In this document: positions 10,508 through 19,690 of the stretch, piece by piece
Layout of the letters: each line of letters opens with the position of its first letter
How positions within the stretch are numbered: position 1 is the first letter of the stretch
Assembly: GCA_000442015.1 (NCBI GenBank)
Contig: KE560361.1
Location: 1-26,925, forward strand
DNA length: 26,925 bases
Reading direction: 5' to 3'
From: Rozella allomycis CSF55
Taxonomy: Eukaryota; Rozellomycota
Position numbers and translations under genes: made by a program
The notes under the pieces: generated by a model
Databases searched by the model: none
Told to the model about the DNA's origin: nothing
Seen by the model: the letters and a program-made list of their open reading frames with translations, nothing else

Positions 10508-11452
10508 ATGCACATCAACTCACCAATACCAAAATCACTTCCAAAAGAAATAAAGAAAGCATGCAAGACAGCGTCTTCATTTTTACCTCACAAGAAGCAG
10601 ACTATAGATAACAAGTTAATCCCTCAATCTCTGCTTGTAAGTGCAAAAGGTTTCGCTATTATCACAGTCCTCAAAGGGGGATTCCTATTCTCTGGCAGAT
10701 TAGGATCCGGGATTGTAGTTGCAAAGTTGCCAGATGGTTCCTGGTCAGCGCCTAGTGCGATTGGATTGGCAAGTGTTGGTGATGGCGGACAGATTGGAGG
10801 CGAATTGGTTGAACTCTTTATATTACTAATGTCTGATGATGCAGTGAAAGCATTTATGCATAGTGGAAATTTGTCGCTTGGCGCCAATATTTCAATCGCA
10901 GCAGGGGTAAGTTGAGGGATCTTGTTAAATTTAGCCAACGGGTAGAGACGGACAAGTTTCAGGTACTCTTTTAAATACAGCCGGATTGGTATCTTATTCC
11001 AAAACTAAGGGACTCTTTATTGGCGTTAGCATAGAGGGTGATGTTGTGTTTCAACGAAGTGACGCAAACAAGAAATTTTACGGGAGACCAATTAAAGCAA
11101 AAGAAATCTTATCTGGTGCGGTGCCGCCTCCTGATATATGCGGGAATCTGTAACACAAGGTTCTAAATATGATAGATATCGGGTCCTTAACTTACTTACC
11201 GGAAATTCGACAAATGAAATCCAACCACCACCTTATGCTAACAATTTAGTTATTACACGAAGTCCATCTTCACCTGAAGTTCCATTGCGAAGAATTGAAG
11301 CTGTAGCTAAACGTGATTTCATTGCGAGAAGACCTGACGAACTGCCCTTCAAACAAGGAGACAGAATTATGATTTTGGATAGAAGTACTGATTGGTGGAA
11401 GGGATCAGCGAATGGAATACATGGCATTTTTCCAAGTAGAAATTGCTTTTGA
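10508..11452 (+). CDS. SYLF-SH3 lipid- and actin-binding protein (YSC84/SH3YL1)
   Basis: Exons 10508-10906, 10935-11149 and 11176-11452 join in phase (introns 28 and 26 nt) to about 296 aa. ATG 10508 begins MHINSPIPKSL followed by a K-K-A block, the conserved N-terminal amphipathic start of YSC84/SH3YL1. The SYLF domain runs to about residue 215, with SAKGFAIITVLKGGFLFSGR, SAPSAIGLASVG, GQIGGELVE and VSYSKTKGLFIGVSIEG. A linker with PPPY follows, then a C-terminal SH3 domain (DFIARRPDELPFKQGD, DWWKGS, GIFPSRNC). The family binds phosphoinositides and F-actin and works at endocytic sites with Las17/WASP. The second intron is needed to reach GNLYRVLNLL in frame; without it the frame stops at 11150-11152 after GNL. 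Confidence 0.93.
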
Positions 11453-11739
11453 CATAATATAGGTGACTGCGTACAAATAAACTAAGTTTTTAAATGCAGC
11501 ATTTTTTGACATTATATCAATAATCAATATAAATGTATCCGGAGTTTAAAAATCGACAACCGCTCTTTCAGATTATTTTAAAATGCATTAGCAACTTAGT
11601 AGTAATCACGTCTGATTATATTATTATACTATTATACTAATTATAATATACAGCCTTTTTTGTTATGGAGATAGCCCGCCCAGCGGCTAGGTCCTTCTAA
11701 ATTTGAATTTTCAGTGGCTTTTCACGTCACGTGCTCAAC
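11453..11739 (+). promoter_or_regulatory. 5' flank of first secreted paralog with CACGTG site
   Basis: An AT-rich flank ending in the block GTGGCTT...CACGTGCTCAA at 11714-11738. The palindrome CACGTG (11728-11733), the core E-box of bHLH factors, sits 12 bases before the ATG. The same block recurs before the second paralog. Confidence 0.5.
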
Positions 11740-12489
11740 ATGGCCATCCTGAGTAAAATATCAACTATAGTATTTGTGGCACTTATATTATGTCTATTGG
11801 GATCTGAGGTCATGCCAACAACTCCTCAAAGCATCTCTGACAAAGAAAGGTCTGACGCTCCGAATACAATGGTGAGAAAAGCGTCCAAATTCTTTAAGAC
11901 AAAGCTGCGAAAATTAAATTCTAAAGCAAGAGAAGAGAACAAGGAGTACCCCGTCTATTCTACAAGTACTGACTCCAATCATGGCGAACAAACGTCTTGC
12001 ATGCATATAAATGGACCATTTGTTGACGAAACTGAAGAAGACAGAAGAAAAATGCGATCAGAACGTCGACAAGCTCGTTTCTTTGAACATTTTCAAATTC
12101 CATCGACCGTAGAAATGACGGGTCTCGTCGGCAATGATGATGATTCGGATTACAGTGGTTCATCACAGAGTGCGTGGAGAAAGAAGGTAACTTCTCTACG
12201 ATCTTTAAGAATATCTAATGTTTTCACATGCATCAGTGAATGTACCGAACTTGAATCATCTAGCTCGAATCAGGATGCAAATATAAGTTCTAACGATGAA
12301 CATGAAGAGCCTTCCGATGGTACCTCAACCTCTGATACGTCAATATTTTTTTCGGATGATGAGGGAGACGATGAGTTTGAAGATTCCGAAAACGACATCG
12401 GAATCATGCCAGAACAAGAGAACTTTGCGACAAGGGTTAGGTTTAACCCCATTGTTCGTTGCAGAATGGTGAAAAATTCGGAAAAATAA
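11740..12489 (+). CDS. Secreted acidic low-complexity protein, tandem paralog 1
   Basis: A 249-aa protein from ATG 11740 (upstream in-frame codon 11731 is GTG, not a eukaryotic start). Residues 1-21 form a classic signal peptide (MAILSKISTIVFVALILCLLG). The rest is hydrophilic, rich in Ser, Asp, Glu and Arg. Segments shared with the next gene are: an S/T-x-M-V-R-KASKFF basic stretch (about residue 45), QARFFEHFQIPST, DSDYSGSSQSAW, a Ser/Thr tract followed by FFSDDEGDDEFED, and, near the C-terminus, RVRF at 232-235. No known domain is recognised. Signal peptide plus disorder suggests a secreted or surface protein, possibly an effector, but this is inference. The stop TAA is part of AATAAA. Confidence 0.82.
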   Translation: MAILSKISTIVFVALILCLLGSEVMPTTPQSISDKERSDAPNTMVRKASKFFKTKLRKLNSKAREENKEYPVYSTSTDSNHGEQTSCMHINGPFVDETEEDRRKMRSERRQARFFEHFQIPSTVEMTGLVGNDDDSDYSGSSQSAWRKKVTSLRSLRISNVFTCISECTELESSSSNQDANISSNDEHEEPSDGTSTSDTSIFFSDDEGDDEFEDSENDIGIMPEQENFATRVRFNPIVRCRMVKNSEK

Positions 12490-12635
12490 AGATGTAAAAA
12501 ATCATCGATAATATTTCAAATTAGTTTCTAAAACAATTTTAATCTCTCTTTACATGATTTTTTGATTTCTCTGTTTCTCTGTCAGTATCTTATATCTATG
12601 TTTCAAAAATATTGGCATTACGTTAGAGGTCGGCA

Positions 12636-12678
12636 AAGTGGCTTGTAGTCACGTGCTCAAACGGCCATACTAGACAAA
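12636..12678 (+). promoter_or_regulatory. Promoter/5' block of second paralog with CACGTG site
   Basis: Matches the block before the first paralog: GTGGCTT, then CACGTGCTCAA (CACGTG at 12650-12655), then codons aligned with the start of paralog 1 but with ACG (12661-12663) where paralog 1 has ATG. The copy shows that the duplication included proximal promoter and 5' leader. Confidence 0.6.
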
Positions 12679-13677
12679 ATGTTGTTTATAATCTTTGCAG
12701 CACTTCTTTTGTTAGGTAAATATGAATCTACGCCAACGTATCCACAAAAACGGCACGAAAGTTCTTTTGACAAAATGGGTTCTTTTTCACCAAAAGGAAT
12801 AGTAAACAAGGCATCCAAATTGTTTCAAAGAAAACTAAAATTATTCGATAGCAAGAGGAGAATTTTTAGAGAAGAATATAGAGCTGCTGACGATTTAGAT
12901 CCTCTAGCTACTTCCAGCGTCATAACATCTGTTCCTGAAGAAAGTGTAAACCTTGAATATGGATGTGAATCACTAGTTGCCAGTATTCCAAACGATGAGA
13001 AGGCTTTTGCCGATCCTATTTCTCAATCACATCACAGTACAACTCATAGTTTACCATGTATCCCAGAGGAAAAAGAAATGGAGTTAGTCTTCGAAAATAA
13101 GTGGCCAATAAATCGTCGTAATGCACGTTACTTTGAGCCCAATGAAATCCCATCAACGCCTAAGTTGTCTCATGAAAAACTGACAACAATTGCAGGCTCT
13201 GTAATCAGCGATGAAGGATTTTCCGATCAAGATTCCGGTTACAGTGGTTCTTCTTCAGGTTCTTGGGCAAAGCAGTTAGAAATTTTATGCTCTGTGGTCC
13301 CAAGCTCGCATCTCTCGACAAACGTTGGCCAAACTTCTGATATTGAAAACTCGCCAGCATTGAGGATTCTTCCCCCTTCAAAAAGATTGGAAACTCTAGA
13401 AGAATTAGACGAAGTGGAAGATTATGAGTCATCTGATTCTTCAAGCACATCTTCTTCTTTCCAATTTTCTGATTCAGAATCGGATGATGAACAATCAAAA
13501 CGCACAAAAAATGGTTTCGATCTTGAGGAAAACAACGACGGAATCTTTCCAAATCAAAGAACATATCCTAAAAGCTGCTTTGCGCCACCTGATGTTCCAG
13601 TTAAAGAGAAGCAAGTTAGAATAAATAACAAAGTCCGTTTCAAGAAAATTGAAAGCCGCAAAGCTAAAGCAGAATAA
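12679..13677 (+). CDS. Secreted acidic low-complexity protein, tandem paralog 2
   Basis: A 332-aa protein from ATG 12679. It opens with a short hydrophobic signal (MLFIIFAALLLLGKYEST). Shared blocks with paralog 1 occur in the same order: VNKASKLFQRKLK, NARYFEPNEIPST, DSGYSGSSSGSW, a SDSSSTSSSFQFSDSESDDE acidic-Ser tract, then KVRF at 318-321 near the C-terminus. It is 83 residues longer than paralog 1, mainly through insertions before the FE-x-x-x-IPST block and before the acidic tract. No known domain is seen. The start aligns with an ATA codon in paralog 1. The stop TAA is part of AATAAA. A secreted or surface role is inferred from the signal peptide only. Confidence 0.82.
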   Translation: MLFIIFAALLLLGKYESTPTYPQKRHESSFDKMGSFSPKGIVNKASKLFQRKLKLFDSKRRIFREEYRAADDLDPLATSSVITSVPEESVNLEYGCESLVASIPNDEKAFADPISQSHHSTTHSLPCIPEEKEMELVFENKWPINRRNARYFEPNEIPSTPKLSHEKLTTIAGSVISDEGFSDQDSGYSGSSSGSWAKQLEILCSVVPSSHLSTNVGQTSDIENSPALRILPPSKRLETLEELDEVEDYESSDSSSTSSSFQFSDSESDDEQSKRTKNGFDLEENNDGIFPNQRTYPKSCFAPPDVPVKEKQVRINNKVRFKKIESRKAKAE

Positions 13678-13848
13678 AGTATAGAATAGATTATCATTTC
13701 AATTTATCGTTATTTCTATCCGGTATACCGTATGCATGAATCTTCTGTTCATCTTTGGCCTCTAGTCAAAAATCTGATGAATAGGAACTATTGTAATGTT
13801 TTTTTGCGGTCATAATTTTCTAACTGTTATAAAGTAAATGAATTTGTG

Positions 13849-15360
13849 CTAAATTTTATATTTTATTGTTTTGAAGTTTTCTAGGCATAATAACAGCAAA
13901 ATGTCATTATCGTCATCAAAAATTTGCAAGTTCATTATTCGTGAATCTTGTTGAATGATTTTGATAGGAATCTTGGTGCACTGTCTTATGTCATAAACAA
14001 GGCACTTTGTCCAAGAAACATCAACTGGTTTTAGAACTTTATTGTAATTACTTTTGAAGAGAATTTTTTCATCACTAGTAATGCAAAACGGGGGTCTGTG
14101 AATCATGTCATAAAAACCCGATTCGCAACTCTCTTGCGATGAATCGCCAAATTTATTAATTATTCGCCCGTGAGAATCTGCAACCTGGACCAAATATACT
14201 TCCGTGGTCAAAAGACTGATAAAAAATTCATCGTATGCAACCTTAGAAGGTACTATACTGGCTATAGGTACATTGTATGGCAGTTTCATCACTTGAACCA
14301 GATTTTTCGCAGCCATTGAAAACTTGTACAGTGTTCCACATTTATCACCCAATAAAAGCTCTGTGCCTGAAATTTCGTGGACNCAGCGATGAATCGCCAA
14401 ATTTATTAATTATGCGCCCGTGAGAATCTGCAACCTGGACCAAATATACTTCTGTGGTCAAAAGACTGATAAAAAATTCATCGTATGCAACCTTCGAAGG
14501 TACTATACTCGCTATAGGTACATTGTCTGGCAGTTTCATCACTTGCACCAGATTTTTCGAAGCCATTGAAAACTTGTACAGCGTTCCACATTTATCACCC
14601 AATAAAAGCTCTGTGCCTGAAATTTCGTGGACACAAGAAAATGAATGCTTTCTCAAAATAACGTCAATGTGGATATTGGCGCCAATTTTACGAAATGAAG
14701 CCAAGTCTTTACCTTGAACTATATTTTAAATCATCGACAAATAAATACTCATATATCCAGAAAACCCTGTAGTGCTGTACAAAAAAGTTGGCTGTTCTAT
14801 AAACCTTTGATAAAACTTCAGAGACTTTGGAGCCACTTTAAAAGTAAACATGTCTGGCAAGTCGTCAAATGAAGTCACGTGAAGGAAGCAGAAAGATGAT
14901 TCTCTTGGTATCATAAAAGGTATCATCATTCTCATTCATCATCCAAAATATTTGTTACTTGACCATTTTGAAAGGTTAAAGAAATTGGAGTTATAGTAGG
15001 GGCAAAGGTGAAATGAAAGCCCGTGAAATTATCTTCGGGATGCATGTTATCCGAAGAAATCATAAAGAAATCTTCCTTGCACATGTACTTGACAAAAGCG
15101 AAAGTGAAAATTACCTGAACTCGATAATCTAATTGAATACGCTCACAGCTATTTAGCAAAGTTAAAAATCTTTTTGCGTACGACTCTTTTACAAACTTAT
15201 CTAATTTCACGATCAATTTTTTCTCTGAGTTTGGTTTGACTTTGGAAAGATCCAAGTTTTTACTGCTATTATCTTTGAAATGTGCTGGTAGATTAGACTT
15301 TTTGTAATATCTCTTTGTCTTTTCATCGTATATAAATCCCGGTAGCCTTTTGGCTGGCAT
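13849..15360 (-). CDS. DCAF4-like WD-repeat protein, interrupted by an allelic overlap
   Basis: Minus strand, exons 15360-15115, 15087-14959, 14930-14879, 14853-14749 and 14718 onward to 13849, with introns of 27, 28, 25 and 30 nt. The N-terminus reads LPGFIYDEKTKRYYK, the LPG-x-x-YD-x-x-x-x-RY-(F/Y) motif found at the start of DCAF4/WDR21. The rest is beta-rich with weak WD-like strands, for example HEISGTELLLGDKCGTLYKF. DCAF4 proteins are substrate receptors for CUL4-DDB1 ubiquitin ligases. The N at 14383 splits the last exon: 14386-14632 and 14136-14382 encode the same stretch from two alleles, so the drawn length overcounts about 83 codons. The fourth exon (14853-14749) depends on a GTGACT donor, less typical than the others. 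The 27-nt first intron has no stop, so retention cannot be excluded. Confidence 0.68.
14136..14382. repeat. Allelic overlap unit, left copy (DCAF4-like)
   Basis: Same 247-bp stretch as 14386-14632 with a handful of substitutions (for example Ala/Ser and Tyr/Asp changes in AAKNLVQVMKLPYN against ASKNLVQVMKLPDN). The N at 14383 sits at the junction. Confidence 0.85.
14386..14632. repeat. Allelic overlap unit, right copy (DCAF4-like)
   Basis: Counterpart of 14136-14382. In the minus-strand gene this copy is read first and is continuous with the upstream exons. Confidence 0.85.
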
Positions 15361-15396
15361 AAAAGGTTCCTAGCCACATCTGACATGACTTCGGTC

Positions 15397-15719
15397 TATG
15401 TTAATAAAGTTTAAAACGCTATTTATTTACTCCATGGAGGTTTATTTTCATCATTCAAAAACTCCAATTCTTCTTTCGTAGAAACCCTGCCTAAATATCC
15501 GTTTCGATGAGGAAACCGCCCAAACTTTTCTATAACTTTGCGATGCTGAATGGCGTGATCCAAGCACACGTTAAAAAACGTTTTAAACTCTCCATTCTCC
15601 TGCTCGAGTCCCAGTTTTGTAAACAGATCCACAGCAATGTTTTGCATTTCAATATCTTCTGAATGTTCGAATGGCAGGTACATGAACATTTTGTGGAATG
15701 GAGTGGGTAGATCTTTGTC
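15397..15719. repeat. Allelic overlap unit, left copy (DUF924 3' half)
   Basis: 323 bp matching 15721-16043 base for base in length with scattered substitutions. It encodes the last 88 residues of the DUF924 protein on the minus strand (open frame 15689-15423 from the first internal Met), cut at the N at 15720. Confidence 0.88.
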
Positions 15720-15720
15720 N

Positions 15721-16043
15721 TATGTTAAAAAAGTTTAAATCGCTATTTATTTACTCCATTGAGGTTTATTTTCATCATTCAAAAACTCCAATTCCTCTTT
15801 CGTAGAAACCCTGCCCAAATATGCGTTTCGATGAGGAAACCGCCCAAACTTTTCAATAACTTTGCGATGCTGAATGGCGTGATCCAAGCACACGTTAAAA
15901 AACGTTTTAAACTCTCCATTCTCCTGCTCGAGTCCCAGTTTTGTAAACAGATCCACAGCAATGTTTTGCATTTCAATATCTTCTGAATGTTCGAATGGCA
16001 GGTACATGAACATTTTGTGGAATGGAGTGGGTAGATCTTTGTC
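15721..16043. repeat. Allelic overlap unit, right copy (DUF924 3' half)
   Basis: First half of a 649-bp contig (15721-16369) that overlaps its left neighbour here and its right neighbour at its other end. This contig alone holds a complete DUF924 gene. Confidence 0.88.
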
Positions 16044-16364
16044 TGACTTTAAATTGACCGCCTTTTGGGCGAGTTGGAGGGCTAATGAATCGAAGGAGAA
16101 TGCTTTGGCCGTGTTTCTGTAAATGTTTCTTGGAAACTGATCGAGAAGAATGATAATTGCTAAAATGTCGAGAGGCTTTGTGTATGCTTGAAGTGAATTT
16201 GAAGCATCCGGTTTTGAGAATGATAACAAGTCTTGTTTGAAGAGGCTGGCTATTTGGTCGTCGAATTCCTTGTTGGAAGCGAACCAAGATTGTGATATGC
16301 TGGGAATGTTTTTGAGGTCTTTGAACCAAAAGGTGAGAATTTTTTGTGTTAACTCTTTTGACAT
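15747..16364 (-). CDS. DUF924 family protein (TPR-like fold)
   Basis: A complete 205-aa gene on the minus strand, ATG at 16364-16362. Family landmarks are LTFWF near residue 10, SWFASNKEFDDQI, LDILAIIILLDQFPRNIYR (the LA-x-x-ILLDQFPRN-x-x-R core), FMYLPFEHSED with a following Q, and HRKVIEKFGRFPHRNAYLGR ahead of ST-x-EE-x-x-FL. These match DUF924 (PF06041), found in bacteria and many eukaryotes; biochemical role is unknown. The stop TAA is within AATAAA. The N-terminal part is repeated at 16616-16371 and the C-terminal part at 15719-15423, both ending at Ns, so only one gene is likely present in the genome. Confidence 0.9.
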   Translation of the reverse strand: MSKELTQKILTFWFKDLKNIPSISQSWFASNKEFDDQIASLFKQDLLSFSKPDASNSLQAYTKPLDILAIIILLDQFPRNIYRNTAKAFSFDSLALQLAQKAVNLKSDKDLPTPFHKMFMYLPFEHSEDIEMQNIAVDLFTKLGLEQENGEFKTFFNVCLDHAIQHRKVIEKFGRFPHRNAYLGRVSTKEELEFLNDENKPQWSK

Positions 16365-16369
16365 TTGAG
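16119..16369. repeat. Allelic overlap unit, left copy (DUF924 5' half)
   Basis: 251 bp equal in length to 16371-16621 and nearly identical. Differences alter a few residues (for example Asp/Glu and Ser/Met changes in the region after FWFK). Junction at the N at 16370. Confidence 0.88.
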
Positions 16370-16370
16370 N

Positions 16371-16621
16371 GTAAATGTTTCTTGGAAACTGATCGAGAAG
16401 AATGATAATTGCTAAAATGTCGAGAGGCTTTGTGTATGCTTGAAGTGAATTTGAAGCTTCCGGTTTTGAAAATGATAACAAGTCTTGTTTGAAAAGCATT
16501 GCTATTTGGTCGTCGAATTCCTTGTTGGAAGCGAACCAAGATTGTGAAATACTGGGAATGTTTTTGAGGTTTTTGAACCAAAAGGTGAGAATTTTTTGTG
16601 TTAACTCTTTTGACATTTAAG
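16371..16621. repeat. Allelic overlap unit, right copy (DUF924 5' half)
   Basis: Encodes the first 82 residues of DUF924 on the minus strand from ATG at 16616 and stops at the N. It is continuous with the true 5' flank of the gene shared with CLF1. Confidence 0.88.
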
Positions 16622-16737
16622 AATTCTCCAACGTACAATTTTGTCACTTAATTTTTTTACATAATTAAAAAACATTTCACAATAATTTTTACATTTATTT
16701 TTGAACAACCTTTTTCGATTGTACAGACCCTTGTCGA

Positions 16738-18873
16738 ATGATTCCCAATAAACCACCCGAGCTTGTCGAGACAGCGAAGCCTGTGCATGTGAAAAACAAG
16801 CAGCCTGCGGCTATACAAGTGACAGCTGAGCAAATTTTGCGAGAAGCCAAGGAGCGGCAGGAGGCTTTGGAGCGACGCCCTAAGCAGCGTATGATAGATG
16901 GCGAAGAGTTGTATGAGATGCGGTATTTGCAGAGAAAAGCGTTTGAGGACAAGTTGAAGGCGAACCGTATGGCTATAGGGCTGTGGTTGAAGTATGCGCG
17001 GTGGGAGGAGGACCAGCGAGAGTTGGTTCGTGCGAGATCGGTGTATGATAGATGTTTGCAGATGGATGCGCGCAGTGTGACTGCGTGGATAAAGTATACG
17101 GAGATGGAGATGCGGTTTAAGAATATAAACCATGCGAGGAATTTGTATGATAGGGCGGTGGCAGTGTTGCCTAGAGTTGATCAACTGTGGTACAAGTATG
17201 CGTATATGGAGGAGATGCTTGGGAATGTGAATGGCGCTAGACAAGTGTTTGAACGTTGGATGGAATGGGAGCCAGATGAAAATGCATGGAACGCTTATAT
17301 TAAATTTGAAAGGAGATATGAAGAGATTGAAAAAGCAAGAAAAGTTTTTGAAAGGTAAAAAGAAATAAAAGATTTGATAGATTTGTGTTTGTGCATGCGA
17401 AACCAAAGAACTGGATTAAATATGCGAGGTTTGAAGAAGAGAATAGAAATTTTGAGGGTGCTAGGAATGTTTTTGAAAGGGCAGTTGAATATTATGGAGA
17501 TGAATTTATGGATGTAAAGTTGATTGTAGAATTTGCGAAATTTGAGAGTAGAATGAAAGAGATTGACAGAGCCAGGGTTATCTTCAAGTATGCGTTGGAA
17601 AAAGTGAATAAAGAAAAGGCAGAAAGTTTGTATAAAAAATATTCTCAATTTGAAAAACAATTTGGAAATAGAATTGAAATAGAAAAAGTAACGTTGGACA
17701 AGAGAAGATTGGAATATGAAGAATTATTGAAAGAGAATGAAAAGAATTACGATGTTTGGTTTGACTATGCGAGATTAGAAGAGGCGAATAAAGATAGTGT
17801 GAAGATTAGAGAAATTTATGAACGAGCGATTTCACAAATTCCACCAACAGCTGAAAAGAAGCATTGGAGACGCTACATTTTCCTTTGGATTAATTACGCC
17901 ATTTATGAAGAAATAGAAAACAAAGATTTTGATAAAGCAAAAGAAATTTATCAAACTTGTTTAAAATTAATTCCTCACAAACAATTCACTTTTGCCAAAG
18001 TTTGGATTTTGTTTTCTAAATTTTTAATTAGAAGAAAAGATTTCATCTCAGCAAGAAAAAATCTTGGCTTAGCAATTGGTAAATTTCTTAATCTATTTCT
18101 GAAATTTAGGGATCTGTCCAAAAGATAAAATTTTTAAAGCTTACATTGAATTAGAATTGAAAATGAGAGAATTCGATCGTTGTAGAATTTTATATGAAAA
18201 ATACATTCAATGGAATCCAGCAAATTCTTACGCTTGGATTAAATACGCTGAATTAGAAAAACTTTTAGGTGACAATGATAGATCTAGATCTATTTTCACC
18301 CTGGCAATCTCTCAAAAAATTTTAGATCGTCCAGATGTTGTTTGGAAATCTTTTATTGACTTTGAAATTGAAAATGAAGAATTTGATAACGTTAGATCTC
18401 TCTATGAAAGATTATTATCGGAAACTGAACATGTCAAAGTTTGGATCTCTTTCGCTAATTTTGAAAAAGAAATTTCTCAATTTGAAAATGCTAGAAATAT
18501 TTATGAAAGAGCTTATTCCTCTCTCAAAGATCAAGCTTTAGATGAACAAGTAAATCTTTATTTTCTCTTTCATTTTTAGCGTTTAATTTTATTGGAGGCT
18601 TGGAAAGAATTTGAAAATTTCGTAGATCCAAATTCTGAATTTTCTCAATCTGTTCAATCTAAATTTCCTAAAAAAGTTAAAAAGAGAAGAAAAGTTGTCA
18701 CCGATGATGGCCTGGATGCTGGCTATGAAGAATACTACCACTACATCTTTCCTGACGACAGAAAAGAAATGCCTCATCTTAAATTACTTGAAATGGCCCA
18801 CAAGTGGAAGAAAGAGAAAAATGTTGAAAAGCCAAAAGTGGAAGTTGAAGGAGTTAACAATGTGGAAAACTAA
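16738..18873 (+). CDS. CLF1: Pre-mRNA splicing factor CLF1 / Crooked neck (HAT-repeat, NTC subunit)
   Basis: Exons 16738-17354, 17381-18078, 18110-18549 and 18580-18873 join in phase (introns 26, 31, 30 nt) to 682 aa, the family's usual length (about 690). Near the N-terminus is the conserved VTAEQILREAKERQE block, followed by HAT repeats throughout, each with W-x-x-Y-x-x-x-E and A-R-x-(V/I)-(Y/F)-x-R: for example LWLKYARWEE, AWIKYTEMEM, LWYKYAYMEE, NWIKYARFEE and AWIKYAELEK. LGLAIGICPKDKIFKAYI across intron 2 is a strong family match. Clf1 is a scaffold of the Prp19 complex in active spliceosomes, working in the nucleus. Codon choice shifts along the gene: G-ending codons dominate exon 1 and pyrimidine-ending codons exons 3-4. 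The short shared flank with DUF924 (about 120 bases) suggests a divergent promoter. Confidence 0.97.
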
Positions 18874-18959
18874 TCTAAATATTATCTTTAAATCACTTTT
18901 ATTTATCATCTTTGTTCTATTTACACTTTTTCATTTCATTTCTTCTTGAACATCTTCTC

Positions 18960-19670
18960 TCACTTCTTTATCAACCTCAACTTCCAATAGTCGTCACAAG
19001 GAGGATCTGGTTCCATTGGATCACTCGTTAGCCCAGAACAATTGAACGTTCCCTTGTCACATCTATAAACATCCCATGAAATTCTAATCTTGGCAATAAA
19101 CATATCCTTGTCCATCACGGGCTTTCTATTCTCCCTATCCAAATTCATCCTCATCTTTTTCTTTTCTACTTCCAATCTTCTATTGTTCAGATTCCCAATC
19201 TCTCTTTCAACTCTTTTCAATTCAGTTTTCAATTCGATTCGAAGTTCGTCATTAAGTTTGTTAAATTCTGTCGTCTCTTGTTCAATCATAGAATCGTCCC
19301 TGTGATACTTTACCTTGTATCTCTCCACTCTAACACTTCTCAACTGACTCAATATTCTTAACTTTCTTATATCCCTCAGAATATCTATTCTCCTCTTGTT
19401 TACAATCTTGAATTCTCTTTTAATATCTTCCTCTTCAAGTTTCAAAGCAGCTTCTTTTTCCCTAAATACTGCTTGAATCTTATTCCATTCTTCAATCTGC
19501 TTATCAACAGTCTCTGAAAATAGCTTCATCCTCAACCGCCTCTCTTTCGCGCTCTTGCGAACCTTCCTTCTCCATTTAATAGTCTGCCTCCGCTTCCTAA
19601 TTCTATATTCTTCCGTTTCCATACAACTCAATCTTAAAAAGAGAGAATGCCTAGAGCAAGGTTTCGCCAA
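18960..19670 (-). CDS. Coiled-coil protein, PDCD7 (U11-59K)-like
   Basis: A single exon of 236 aa from ATG 19670; a second in-frame ATG at 19622 (METEEYRIRKRRQ) would give 220 aa and is equally plausible, since the first 16 residues look unlike the rest. The body is a long charged coiled coil with basic N-terminal stretches (KRRQTIKWRRKVRK). The C-terminus, IRISWDVYRC...PDPPCDDYWKLRL, resembles the end of PDCD7 proteins (IR-x-x-WD-x-Y, then a Pro pair and a W-x-x-x-L). PDCD7 is the 59K protein of the U11/U12 di-snRNP in the minor spliceosome. The match is short and coiled coils mislead, so this is tentative. Its start is 20-68 bases from the divergent ERH start. Confidence 0.5.
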   Translation of the reverse strand: MAKPCSRHSLFLRLSCMETEEYRIRKRRQTIKWRRKVRKSAKERRLRMKLFSETVDKQIEEWNKIQAVFREKEAALKLEEEDIKREFKIVNKRRIDILRDIRKLRILSQLRSVRVERYKVKYHRDDSMIEQETTEFNKLNDELRIELKTELKRVEREIGNLNNRRLEVEKKKMRMNLDRENRKPVMDKDMFIAKIRISWDVYRCDKGTFNCSGLTSDPMEPDPPCDDYWKLRLIKK

Positions 19671-19690
19671 ATTTATAAAGAAATTTCAAA

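Noticed and set aside
11740-13677. Homology of the secreted pair to GADD34/PPP1R15 phosphatase regulators
   Set aside because: Only the short V-R-F motif and acidic tracts are shared; no eIF2-binding region is visible.
15397-16621. Two to three tandem DUF924 genes
   Set aside because: The copies are cut at single Ns and equal in length to their partners; allelic contig overlap explains them better than gene duplication.
15973-16647. 224-codon minus-strand frame
   Set aside because: It is an out-of-frame shadow of DUF924 and runs through the N.
16657-17406. 249-codon minus-strand frame
   Set aside because: It is antisense to CLF1 exon 1, which has continuous HAT repeats on the plus strand.
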